Source of the DNA: Ascidia mentula
Lineage: Eukaryota; Chordata; Ascidiacea; Phlebobranchia; Ascidiidae
Assembly (NCBI GenBank): GCA_947561715.1
Contig: OX387205.1
Location: 7,755,001 to 7,819,000, forward strand
Length of the DNA stretch: 64,000 nt
Direction: 5' to 3'
A program made the translations under genes and the position numbers. Under the pieces are notes generated by a model. It saw only the letters and a list, made by a program, of their open reading frames with translations, had not been told where the DNA came from and searched no databases. Below, one piece after another: positions 32,677-44,300 of this stretch; positions within the stretch are counted from its first letter, which is position 1, and each line of letters opens with the position of its first letter.

Positions 32677-35600
32677 GTATGTGTATTTGGTTTTGTTCAG
32701 TGTTGTTGTTCTATTTATTGCTTTTGTCTGTAGACTATATCGTTTATGGAAGGGCGACCAACAGATTCTTCTTCAGCTACATCCAAAAAATCAGGCTCAA
32801 AGGTTTTAGTTATGGTTTGTATCCTTGTAGGAGTAGTTTTTCTGTGAGAAAGGAAGAAACAATATTATATGTAAAAATTCTTATATGGTGTAGTTGTTAG
32901 TTTGTTACAATGCAGAAACATAACTTTTGTAATTGTAATTGTAGATATGTATACGCCTTGGAAGTCCATGTACAGTGTTATGCAAATGTAGTATATGTAT
33001 TGTGCAGAAACGGATTGAATCAGATTCTGACTGGTCGAGTGTATCAAGTGATGTTGAGAAAGTTGTCAGCAAAAATAATATTATAGATGATGATGATGAT
33101 ATGATGGATGATTGTGATAGTGATCCTAGTTTCACGCCTTCCACAAAACCAAAAAGTATGTACACAACAAGTAAAATATAAGAAGTAGTTTTTGTTCAAT
33201 TGTGTCCATTCGAAGGTTCTTCATTAAGAACAGATCTGAGACACACTGGCAAGCAGCAACACCAAGCAGAAAAGTATTGCTGAAAATAAATGTTTAATTG
33301 TGATTATAAAAACAAAAATAAGACTAACTAATATATTACTGTTGCAGGGAAGTTACCAAAGTTCCGCAACATGTAAGTTATATGAAATCTGTGTTGTTAA
33401 TTTTGTGTATATAAAGTATATACATTGTTTTGTTACTTTACATGCAGGCAGATAATACGTCCACAATAACACCACCACGGATGTGAGTACTTTTTGTTTT
33501 AATTTGCTGTTAATTCTGTTAAACAAACATCTTCCTAATCTTTTTGTAAAGAAAACTAATAATTTTGAAGTTTGATGTGTTTTAGGGATGCAACAAAGAA
33601 GGTTCACAGAGCGAGAAAATCAATTCCAAACAGACATAGGACAGTGAGCATTGAAAGTCAGCTGCGTGCCCGAGTCGAAAATAAAACTCCGTCCACCCCC
33701 TTAAATGTTAGTTTTAACACAAAACAGTAATAAAGGATTTTGGGTAACTTTGCTATTTCTGTTTTTAGGATAAAGGTGTTAGTGGTTTATTGAATCCAAA
33801 TAAAAGAAAGCATAGTGAAGATAATGATTCAGACCAAAGGCTTACTCAAAATTTCAGTGATGTCTCTTCACGTCATTCAGGTCTGTAAAGCTATATTATG
33901 CATGTTATAGCAATAGCAACATTTATAATACTTGTCTACTCCCAAATATTTTTCTAAAGAAATTGAACCTGCAAAGAAGAAGCCAAATGATTTACTGACA
34001 TGGATAGGAAACAAAAAGAAGGTAAATAATTTACTGTTTTTTTTCCCCAAACCTCCAAGGCATATGTGCATATTTTTGTTGTTTTTGTGCAGAAGAAAAT
34101 TGATTCGCGTTCTAGTTCTTCGTCACCTGTTGATCAATTGCAACTTCCACATGAAACAAATCTAAATACTGTGTCTCAAAAATCTGAAGAATCAAACATG
34201 TCAAAACTAAAGGTTTGTTAAAACTTTACTTCAGCCTGTTGTCAACAAAACAGAAGTTTGTAAATAAACGAACATTTGTGATCAATGTTTTTTATGTAGG
34301 AAAGCAAGACTCAATTATTACAAAGGGATATGATGGTAGGTGATCATGTTTCTGCATTTTTGTTATCTTGTATTTAAACATCATAATTATATAGTCTCTA
34401 AAGCAAGGAGCTAAGAGTTTGCATTCTCTGGACCCACTGTGTACTTGTGTGGTTCCCAGTGTTCATCATGTCAATTTACAACGTGTAGAAGGAGTTAAAT
34501 GCATGGCAATCGACAATATCAGTGGAAGGGTAAATATAGTAATGATAAACACTGAAAAACAACTTTATTGACTGTTTATTAATGTTGTATGATTTCGCAA
34601 GTAAAGTTTGATGAATGTTCATTTTTTTTTATAAATTTGTTGTTATAACAAAATATGTTTTTAAAGTTTTACATGTGTTGGTAATTGTTTTGCAGTTATA
34701 CGGATGTCATTCACCTATAAAACATCCTGAAATGATGAGACCATCAAGCAAAATTCCTGTTCTGGGGTTATGTGATGAGCACCGGTAAGCCCAACACACT
34801 CTATGTATTAAACTGTCAAAGTTAATTGACTATGAGGAAATTACTTTCTGTAGTGAACGAATGGTCAGACATGAAAGCTGCCCTGGTTGTGGAACATTTT
34901 GCTGTGGCGGAATTTTCCTTGTCTGTTACAAAAACCATGAATGTCCTCACCGTTTTCATCGGTATTGTTTCCAGTTTTTAATATTACCTTTAGTTTGTGT
35001 AACTTAATAATCTATTCTTCTGGCATATATAAAAAAAACAGGAACATTATATTTAGTTTGTTTATTGATCTTAAGTTATAAATTATGATTCCAACTAGAA
35101 GTATGTACAACTATAGGTAAAGGTACTACTTCCATATTGGGGTAAAAACACATTTGGTATCGGTTTAACACAGGCATGGGCAAACGCTGGCCCATGGGCC
35201 AAATTTGTCCTGTTTGGCCATTCATTCTGGTCCACTTGGGGTTGGTATAAATTAGCGTGTTTTTAACAATCTGTTCACACTCCAGTTTAATTGTAAATTA
35301 AGTGCACGATTTTTTTGCTTTCTGTTGCAGCTTTTAAATGTTCAATTACATTACAAAATCACTCATATATGTGATTTTATGAACTATAATAGAAAGACTG
35401 TTTGTCCACTTCATACTAGCATGGATCATTGACCTGTCAAATTTTTGATAATTTCCGTCCTGTGAGCCGAAAAGTTTTGCTACTCTATTTCAACACGTTT
35501 AACAACGTTCAGTTTACCCTCGACCACACTCCGCCACTTTATCCGTATATACAGTATTTTTCATAACTATTTTAGTCACATGGACAGCTGCTTCCTGGGA

Positions 35601-38600
35601 GGGGTACTACTTAGATAATGAAATTAATTATATATACAATAAAGTGTCGCCCATACAACTTAACCTTAATATTATCACAATATTTTTATACGCTGAGGAG
35701 TTTGCTCCTTTGCAACGGAACAAGGAATTTATGTGTATTAACAAACCTGACCACGCTCCTGTCGGTTGAATTTTTTACAACAAAAAATGTATCATTTGGT
35801 GAATTTTAATCCTGACTTACCGATCGTTTTGTATGAAGTTAAAATCGACTCGAAGGATTCGTCAGTTTAAAAGTCGATTTGATTCCAATAATTCTTGTAA
35901 CCGCAAGCATCACTGACGTCATCACATTCCAGTGCTGCAAAGTTAAAACATTTTTCTTCTCGTAGGGATTGCATGATCTTCAGTGGTCGTTCGTCTGGAT
36001 GTCCGCACTGTGGAAGTGACGGTAGTCATGTCAAGGAGGTAACTCTGACTCCGTACAAGGATGAAAACCTGAAATGGATTCTGGCTGATCGAAATGCAGA
36101 CAAAATGGAAAGAAAAAAATATGCCGAAAATCGGTAATTTTTATCACATGCATGACTACTGAAGAAAATTCCAATTAAAGTCGAAGTTAGATGGTGTCCA
36201 AATGACAAAATAAACTGATGATAGCACAAACACCTTTTATGGAAAAACACCAATTTTTCTGATACATACGAAACGATTTGTTTTAGTTTAAAAAGAGTAA
36301 ATGAAACCACGAGTGTTTTTCTGATATTTCCATGATTATTTCAGAGGAAAAAGTGCTAGAATGGGGCATCCCGCAACTACTCCGTATGATCCTGTTCGAA
36401 TTCCGGGAGTAAAAATCGAACTAACAGGAATCAAAATCGACACGACTGGTCTGCACCCGGGAAAGCACCGAAGTGATTTGGAGAAAATTCTCGAATCTTT
36501 TCAATCCGATCCAACGTAAGACGCAGCGACGGTTAATTGAACAAAAAAATACGAAATCTGTCCTAATGTTGTTAATGGGCGTGTTACATAGAAGCATACT
36601 TGCCCTATAATATTGTTGTAATGCCGGAATTTTGTTTGCGTTAAAAGTTAACAATGTTCTGCAGTAATTTCTGTCACAATTTAGGGCTAAGAAAACAAAA
36701 TTCCAACCTCGTCAGCTGATGCACTTCGTAAAACAAGGAGAAGTAAGCAAGGTAAAGGTCCAAATTCTATTCCAAACCACAGTATGCTTTCAGTTTTCAT
36801 ATTTAAGGTTCTTCAAATGCTTGATGATATCGAGATTGCTTGCCATGTACCCGAACTGAACGAAGCTTTATTTGAAAGTGTTGATCAAGGCAACATTCCC
36901 ATAATGCACCTTCTCCTGCAATCCGGTGCCGAAGTAAACGCCAAGGACGAAACTGGGGATACACCGTTGGTATGTTACTTATTTTGGGTCGGTCTTTTAT
37001 TCAAGTCCATTGCTCATCCCTGTAGTAAGTTTTCTGTTGTGATTGAATAAAACCCGTTGTTGCTGAGTGGAAATTTTCATTTTGCTGAAACTTTTGTTTT
37101 CTAGTTTCACGCTTTGCGAAAACAGATGAAAGAAGTTATGTTTTATTTGCTCATTAACCAGGCTGATGTCACGCTCAAGGATGAGGAAGGTGAGTGATTT
37201 GATGACGCAAAATGGATGTAGTATAATTTGACCTTATTTCAATTGTGTGAAAAGGTCAACGTTTTGATAAATCCCTATGCGCAAAAACATGGAGCTTTGT
37301 ATTTTGAATAGGAAAGCCAAAGTTCAAACAGGGTTTAACTCCTGTATTTTGCGTTAATTTTATACTTTTTTGATAAAACGTGACAATTAATTTGTTTTCA
37401 AAATGAGTACACGAAAAATCCACCAAAACCAATAATGTTTCTTGAGGTTTAACATATATATGAATCAGGTATGACGTGTCTTCACCACGCCGCCAAGGAA
37501 GGGTTTATCGAGGGTTGCCACTTACTCATGACGTATGGCAAGGCTGAGATAAACTCACTAGATGACGGGGGATGGACTCCTATCGCTTGGGCCGCCGAAC
37601 ATAAACAAGCGAAGATGGCAAAATATCTCATGCAGTATGGCGCAGATTGCAATATTGTCGATGAAGTACGTGTTTGTTGCCATGCACAAATCTAACATTA
37701 ACACAATTACATATAATTGTTGATCAAAAGTTGCCTAACGTAATTAAGCATAAAAATATTTGCAAAAAGTTGCTTTTTGTACACATACATTTAAAAATTA
37801 TGTTATGATATTTGTGTATTTCATCGTAGGAAGGAAACATCTGTTTGCAATGGGCTGCTCTGTCAGGAAACATAGAAATCATGTTACTATGCATTCAATC
37901 TCACTGTCAAGTTAACCATGTAAGCAATGATTGTTGTTATTTTAATAATAAAATTGTTATTTTCCTTTTGTACAAGTCAAAAAGTTGTTTGTATGAGTGA
38001 CAAATTTGTGTTTTTGACGCTTACAGAGCAACTCCCACGGGGACACAGCACTTCATATTGCTGCTAGAGAAGATCACTATACCTGTGTGACGGCACTCTT
38101 GGCTGCTGGTGCAGATCCAACACTTGAAAACAACGATCATCATACTTCAGTCACGGTTAGTTGAAAAATCTATTAATACAGAGGCGTTTTCATAAAGCGT
38201 CAATCCCGAGTTTCTATATAAATATATTTCAATATTCGGCCGGACAAAGACACCGAAACTGAATACTGACAACGAATCCTACAAACGAAATGCTTGAAGC
38301 CGTGGTGCTTGGAATCGTGCTTTGTCATTAGGATTTATTTACGAAAATAGGATTGCACGAAACAAACACTTTAGCGCAAGAATAACCACACCAAAATAAA
38401 GTTATGTTTCTACAGCGAAAATACAGGCGGCTTTCTGTGTTTGCACACCCCCAGTGTATATGCACAGTTGCTCTACACTTATCTCTCTCCTTGTGAAAAG
38501 CGGTCGTACAACAACTTTTGTGTGATTCCAATGAAACATGCAGTGAACTTTCGTGTATATAATTTTATTCTTTCATAATTCTAAAACGCAGGTTGCTCCA

Positions 38601-40333
38601 GAAGACAGCATGTCGTGGATGTCGTTAAAAATCAATGCAGCCATTCGAAAAGCTTGTTTTATCAACGGCTCAATCGTTCCTTTCAACCGAGAACGAGTTC
38701 TGTCAAGAGACTTGTCACGTGGTTACGATAAGGTGACGTGTTACTCATGATCAGTTAAATGTTTGAGTGTTTTGTTTGTTTGATATTTGGTAAAACTTCA
38801 TAGATAATAAATAATGGTTGAATAAAGTCGGATGTTATAGGTACCCATCATGTGCGTGAATGCAGTTGATGACGCACCATGCCCCACAGACCCCCCTCTA
38901 GGCTTCCATTACGTCACAGATAATGTGCACACGTCACAAGAAACTCGAATCAACGCAGTGATATCTGGAATCCAGGTATAAACATCCTAAAGTTTTTTTC
39001 TTTTTTCACATTGCAGTGATATGTTCACAGTGCGATAGCATGAAACACACGAACATTTGTTTGATTTCTGATATTTCTGTTTCAGTCATGCGATTGTGGG
39101 GATAGTTGCGAATCTTCATCGTGTGTTTGTGGGCTGATCAGTGAGAGGTGCTGGTATTCCAAGCAAGGAACTCTTTTGCCACAATTTGATATGCGTGAGA
39201 CCCCACTGTTGTTCGAGTGCAACAAAATGTGCAAGTGTAGTAGAACGTGTACAAACAGGGTGGTGCAGAACGGTATAAGGTATTCATTCATTCTAAAATA
39301 AAATTGTTGAAAATAGAATCAATTTTAATTACTGCTGTTTTTTATTATGATCACTTGCAAAATTGAAAACGAAACGTTTGGTGATATTACTCATATTCAA
39401 CATTGCAATAACGTTATTTTTAATTTGTTCTAGGTACCGATTGCAAGTTTACCGGACTCATGGCATGGGTTGGGGTCTTAGAGCTCTCGAACCAATTCCA
39501 CGAGGTTCGTTTGTGTGCGATTATGTTGGGGAACTTATAACAGATGCTGAAGCAGATGTGAGGGAGGACGACTCATACTTGTTCGATCTCGAAAATAAAG
39601 TGAGTTGCAGACAAATTCGCATACTCGTGCTAAACTTCAGAAATCGTTTTTGATTGACTGCATATTGTAGGATGGAGAGATGTTCTGTATTGATGCGCGT
39701 TGCTATGGCAACGTGTCGCGGTTCATAAACCACCTGTGCGACCCGAATCTTATTCCGGTTCGCGTGTTTGTCGAACATCACGACATAAGATTTCCTCGTC
39801 TCGCCTTTTTTACCACTAGAGATATTCATGAAAATGAGGAACTGGGGTAAGTGGGTGTGGGACTGTTGGTATTGTTGACAATGTTTTCGTCCGGTTTCAT
39901 TATACAAATACTTTGTTATGAAAGGTTTGATTACGGGGATCGTTTTTGGGACGTGAAGTGTCGCCAGTTCACTTGCCACTGTGGATCTCCCAACTGTAAA
40001 TACTCAGAAGAAGCTTACAAGAAAAAAGCTGAACGTCCGAAGGAAGGTAAAAAATCATTTTACTTGATTCAATTTAGAAGCTTTACTTTGGGTTATTGTG
40101 AAACTAGATCGTTTTGCCTTTTTTCGTGAAAGTTAAACATATACTTTAACTGTGCGGTGGGGCGACCCTGTCTTGCCATGCGAATACATGGTAACACTTC
40201 TGCGTTGTCACACTTTGAATGAACTGAGTTCTTTCACTCTAAACAAAAATAAATATTTGTAGATGAGCAAGCCGTTGAATCGAGTGGCAACGAAGCGACA
40301 AACAAGTTGGATAATAATGAACATGAAGTGTAG
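31981..40333 (+). CDS. EHMT: G9a/GLP (EHMT) histone H3K9 methyltransferase with N-terminal SENP6/7-like module
   Basis: A 31-exon model, 3720 nt, about 1239 aa, with every intron phase agreeing. G9a/GLP write H3K9me1/2 in euchromatin and read the same mark with their ankyrin repeats. Order: PH-like module (exons 1-3), acidic and Ser-rich linker (4-13), Cys-rich region (14-17), ankyrin repeats (20-24), pre-SET, SET and post-SET (25-30). Linker exons: 32734-32802, 33008-33155, 33216-33273, 33348-33372, 33448-33482, 33586-33706, 33769-33880, 33960-34021, 34093-34212, 34300-34335; then 36345-36515 and 36685-36751 between Cys-rich and ankyrin parts. The ATG follows a 'gttacag' acceptor directly, fitting trans-splicing or an untranslated first exon. 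The last exon is 40263-40333; AATAAA at 40529. That the N-terminal part belongs to the same mRNA is inferred from continuous frame. Confidence 0.9.
33281..33290 (+). terminator. Possible alternative end: stop codon plus AATAAA
   Basis: If the donor at 33274 is not used, exon 6 continues KYC and stops at 33281-33283, overlapped closely by AATAAA at 33285-33290. That would give a short protein with only the PH-like module and acidic tail. It could mark a real alternative transcript or the boundary of two once-separate genes. Confidence 0.4.
34395..36133 (+). CDS. EHMT: G9a cysteine-rich region, exons 14-17
   Basis: Exons 34395-34529, 34696-34784, 34854-34961, 35966-36133. Cys pairs: [44 protein letters not shown]. 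Human G9a reads [20 protein letters not shown] and CPHCGEESSKAKEVTI in the same order, while [18 protein letters not shown] matches human LMRPSNKAPLLVLCEDHR. This zinc-binding region lies before the ankyrin repeats in all EHMTs. The intron between exons 16 and 17 carries a hAT-like insertion. Confidence 0.9.
35163..35504. mobile_element. hAT-like non-autonomous insertion with 8-bp target duplication
   Basis: Inside a G9a intron. The left end, CAGGCATGGGCAAACGCTGGCCCATGGGCC with palindromic GGCCC, resembles hAT-family ends ('caggggtgggcaaact...ggcccgcgggcc'). The right part 'gagccgaaaagttttgc' resembles the usual other end. Exact 8-bp copies of 'gtttaaca' flank it at 35163-35170 and 35497-35504; 8-bp duplications are the hAT hallmark. 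No transposase frame; internal sequence decayed. Confidence 0.6.
36808..38155 (+). CDS. EHMT: G9a ankyrin repeats, exons 20-24
   Basis: Exons 36808-36969, 37105-37189, 37469-37665, 37830-37919, 38027-38155. About six ankyrin repeats with motifs such as [43 protein letters not shown] and [17 protein letters not shown]. In mammalian G9a/GLP these repeats bind H3K9me1/2 through an aromatic cage; the two Trp plus Glu of WTPIAWAAE and the Trp of CLQWAA are at the cage positions, so methyl-lysine reading is probably kept. Confidence 0.9.
38592..40333 (+). CDS. EHMT: G9a pre-SET, SET and post-SET, exons 25-31
   Basis: Exons 38592-38732, 38841-38975, 39086-39279, 39434-39599, 39671-39846, 39925-40046, 40263-40333. 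Pre-SET Cys cluster: [88 protein letters not shown], catalytic [10 protein letters not shown] and [11 protein letters not shown]. Post-[13 protein letters not shown] (C-x-C-x4-C). All key residues of an active H3K9 methyltransferase are present. The final short exon is acidic and unconserved. Confidence 0.95.
40155..40215. repeat. Dispersed short repeat B, copy 2
   Basis: In the last G9a intron; shares 'gtggggcgaccctg', 'cttg(c/t)(c/t)atgc' and 'aacacttctgc' with 15848-15905. Confidence 0.5.
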
Positions 40334-41367
40334 TTCGCAGTTTGCCAAAATGCGTTTTGCTTTTTTTATCGTGTGTTTTGTGGTCCGTGTATGATTGAGC
40401 ACCACATTCTTGAGCTCGTTCTGTGATTTCACTTCGCATTTCACCAATTACACCTCGTGATTAGTTTGAATATTTGTAGTTGTCGTTTTTCATTTTTCTG
40501 AAATAAGAAAGACTTTGTGTTTTTTGGAAATAAAGAGGTGCTTTTAAATCCACGACCGTAACTAACCTCGACGATACATAACTTTTGCGTAATTAAGTAA
40601 TTACTATGTTGTTTGTGATTTCAGCTGCGTGACGTCATGTAAGTTAGGAATTTTTAGCAAAATCTTTCTGCAGCAATAAATATTTCTAATCCATAATTCA
40701 TACAAACAATTACGTAACCAAGGGAAACGACAAACATAGGCTCCTATTGCCGTCAATAAGGTGAACAGTTTTTACTACCAACATTTGTATCAACAAGTAT
40801 ACCAAAACAAATTAGGAATATAACAATTCGCTGTACCATGCAATCTCGTCGTAATCTGTTTGTAATCAAAATTGCCGGTAGTGTTATAGTTTTACCGAAT
40901 GTCGCACAAATTTATTTGGTTTATGTTGCCGATCGTGAAGGTGATACTTCCTCCCAAATGAAAACAAATGTGGATATGAGAAGCTGTTACTTCTTCGTCT
41001 GCTATTTATCTCGCCTCAAATTTGGAACACACACGCGCGCGCTTATCGTCGCGTCTGTGACGTAACACTGAAGAAGCAAGCGTACAGCTGCGCTGGTGAT
41101 GCATCTTTGACGGTTGAGCATGACAATTAGCAGAAGGAGACAGTACTTTGTGGTTAGCAGTCGTTGTTTTAGAAATCTTGTACAACAAAAATTTGTATTT
41201 TTTAGAAAATCTAAAGCGCTGTAAGGTAAACCATGTACATTTGTTTTGTATTAAACGCGTAATTAATTGCTGAGGGATATTGAAATGATGTCGCCAAGAT
41301 TCAGACACTACATTTCTATTTTTTCAGAATTCATTTGTTTTGAGCGGTATTTAAACCATATTAAACG
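40334..41367. other. G9a 3' UTR and nexilin upstream region
   Basis: AATAAA at 40529-40534 probably ends the G9a mRNA. The remaining 0.8 kb is upstream DNA of nexilin. A strong acceptor (pyrimidine-rich, cag ending at 41327) 40 bases before the nexilin ATG suggests a trans-splice site or an untranslated exon upstream. No other gene is seen. Confidence 0.6.
40529..40534 (+). terminator. Poly(A) signal AATAAA, G9a gene
   Basis: A canonical hexamer about 200 bases after the stop codon. Confidence 0.6.
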
Positions 41368-44300
41368 ATGCCATCAGAGAATATAGATACGAATATGAAA
41401 CGGCGGCGAAGGGTAAATTGCAATATTGGGTGGTTGATAAATTTACTGGGCTTACATCATTGATACATGTTTGGTTCCAGGTTAAGAAAGGAGATGTACC
41501 TGCAAAGAAACCAATTCGCCTTGTATCGTCTCTTGGAGAAGGAAAACTAATGGATCGTTTTCAAGTACAGGAACATTCATTGATAAACAATTTGTAAATT
41601 ATAACCAATAAACTATAAAGTATTTACTAATATTAACAGAACACACTGAAAGAAAAAGAAAGCAAAAAGAAATTGCGAGATAAAAGCGAAAAGGAACGTA
41701 AAGATGCCAAGGAAAAGAGAGATCGAGAAATTGCTAAGTTTCAAGAAGAGGTTTGCTGCTGCCATAACCGATTGCTATCTTCGTATTGGTAAATCTCCTC
41801 ATTGCAAATGTTACTAGATTAACGCTTTGCTGGAAGACAATCCTGAACCGGTTAAACCAAAGAAAGATGCAAATAAAATATACGTGCCCAAGTTATCTGG
41901 AACTGTAAAAGTAAGTTGATTTTCTTTTCTTTTTTGTTACTAGGCTATATTTTTATTCGTCCCAAAATTCTCTTGGCGTAAACTCTCCATAGAGATTTAA
42001 ATGTTTCTACTTTTTTTTCCAGCGTAAAATTAGAATAGACCAGAGCGTACAGCTAGTTGCAACTTGAAGTAAATTTCGGTCAAAGGTCTAATTATCAATA
42101 GAAAAACATTTTGTAGATTATATGAAAAAAAAGTATCTGTCATTTTAACTTTTACTCTTAGTAGGAAAACCGTATTTCGCAATTTGTAAACCAATTCTAC
42201 CTGGAGTCCGTTGGCTTTCCTAAGTTCTTCATCGAACAAATTTATGTTTTAACCACGTCCCAATTTACTCATAAGACTTGTATTACCCCAGGGAAAATTT
42301 GAAGCACTTGAGCAGAAGAAACAAGAAGAAGAAAAGTCGAAGATGAACCAAGAACGAAAAAAACGACTGGACCGAGATTTGAGAGAAAAGAAACGCATTC
42401 AGTTGGAAATTGCCAAGAAGAAACAACAGGTAGCTTGTAATTTTTTTAAGCCTGTAATTCGTCGATGTTGCACCTGTCAAATTTTATTGCAAAAATGTTA
42501 GCTTAAGGAGGCGGGAGAAAACGAGGATGAACTTCCTGATGATCAAATTTTAACGAGCGGGAGAATACCAGGGAAAATCCAGACCAACTTTGAAAAAATA
42601 AATGAACAAAGACTCGAAAAGGAAAGAAAAAAACTGGAACTGGAGAAGAAACTAAAGATTTCATCAGAAATAAAAGCTGTAAAAGAATATTACTCCAACT
42701 CCCAAAATCAGGTAAACATTTTTTAAATATTAACAATGGAGTGAGTAAAACCTTTATCTTTACTCGAAGGAAAGCGATAATAACGAAGACACACCAGTTT
42801 CTCCAAAAACTGCACCCGGTAAATTAAAAAAAAATTTTGATGAAATTCTGCGCTCACGTGAAGAAGAGAAATGTCGCCGCTTGAAGGAAGAAATGAAAAG
42901 TAAATTCGAGGAAGAAAAACAACAAATGCGCGTCGCTAAATTGGTTTGTGCTGTGCAAATTGTTTTGTAACTGATTAAATTCGTATCTTTAATTTTGAAT
43001 CCAAATTTGTCTGCGGCGCAATTACTGTGGGCTCACTTTATTTTTAGGCATCTGGTGAAGGTGATTCAGAAGAAGATTTAACTTCCGCCTCCCAGTCAAG
43101 CAGTTGCGAAAAAATTCGAACGAAGCCAAACCGTCTTTCATCGTCTTTTACTAACTTCGACTTGCTGGAAAAGAAACGATTGGAAGATGAGAGAAAGAGA
43201 ATTCACGAGGAAAGGAAAGCATTGCTGGACGAAGAAAGAAAACTCTTCGAACAAACAAAAAAATCCCTCGAAAGAGATTCTTCTGACGACGAAATATCAA
43301 AAACAAAATTTCACGAAGAGGTGCAGATAAATTGTATTCAAACGAATTTGGACTGGAAGGCCTTCCACCACAAGTTGTTTGCTAAACTTTTTTAGCCTAG
43401 CCTTTTCAACAAATGGCAAAAAAGAAAAATATTTATTGCTTATATGCTACGATGTATTCGTATGGCTTCCAAGTATTTTGTCTCTATGTTAAGTTTGATA
43501 TTTTTGTAGGCCGCTTCCCCCGGTCGTTTAGATTCGTCTTTAACAAAATTTGACATATTGACGCAACAAAAATTTGAGGAAGAGAGGGAAAGGATTTTAA
43601 GGGAAAAACAAAGATTACTCGAAGAGGAAACTCAAAACTTTAAAAAAGAACAAGTAAATAAATTTTCTACTTGTGCTCACGTTTTGTTGTTTATAATATA
43701 TATGAGACAAACACATGTATTTTGCCCAAGATGCGTTTGGCGTCACAGCAAACTGATGATTCAGATAACATCACCAATTCATCCCACTATTCGTCGAGCG
43801 AGAATGGAAATTCGGATGAAAAGAAACTAAATCATGAACCAAAATGTAAGAAATTAACAAAACGCAGAAAAAAAGCTAAACATTTGCCAAACAAACTGGA
43901 GTACAGCAAACTCAAATTCGATGTGCTGGAAAGAAAAAGAATTGAAAACGAAAGTATGCGAATGCAGGTTGGTATTTGTTTGTTAAGCAGGTTGACATTC
44001 ATTTATAAAGAGCAATTTTCCATATGATACCAGCAACAAAGGCAACAACTTCTCGAAGATGAAAAACGACTTTTTGAGGAAGCAAGACGTCGACAACAAT
44101 TGGAAAACGAAGAAGATAATCTCGAAAATCATCAGGTCCCTTTAATTTTCTTGACTAAACAGCTTTTTGTTAAATTACAAACAAATATTAGGTTTCTGAT
44201 TTTTCCTTTACTTGACATTTACCCATTCTTGTATTTAAAGTAATTTACAACTTAGCTCGTCACAAGAACTAGGTAAATTTTTAGTAGGTGTCCGCAGATT

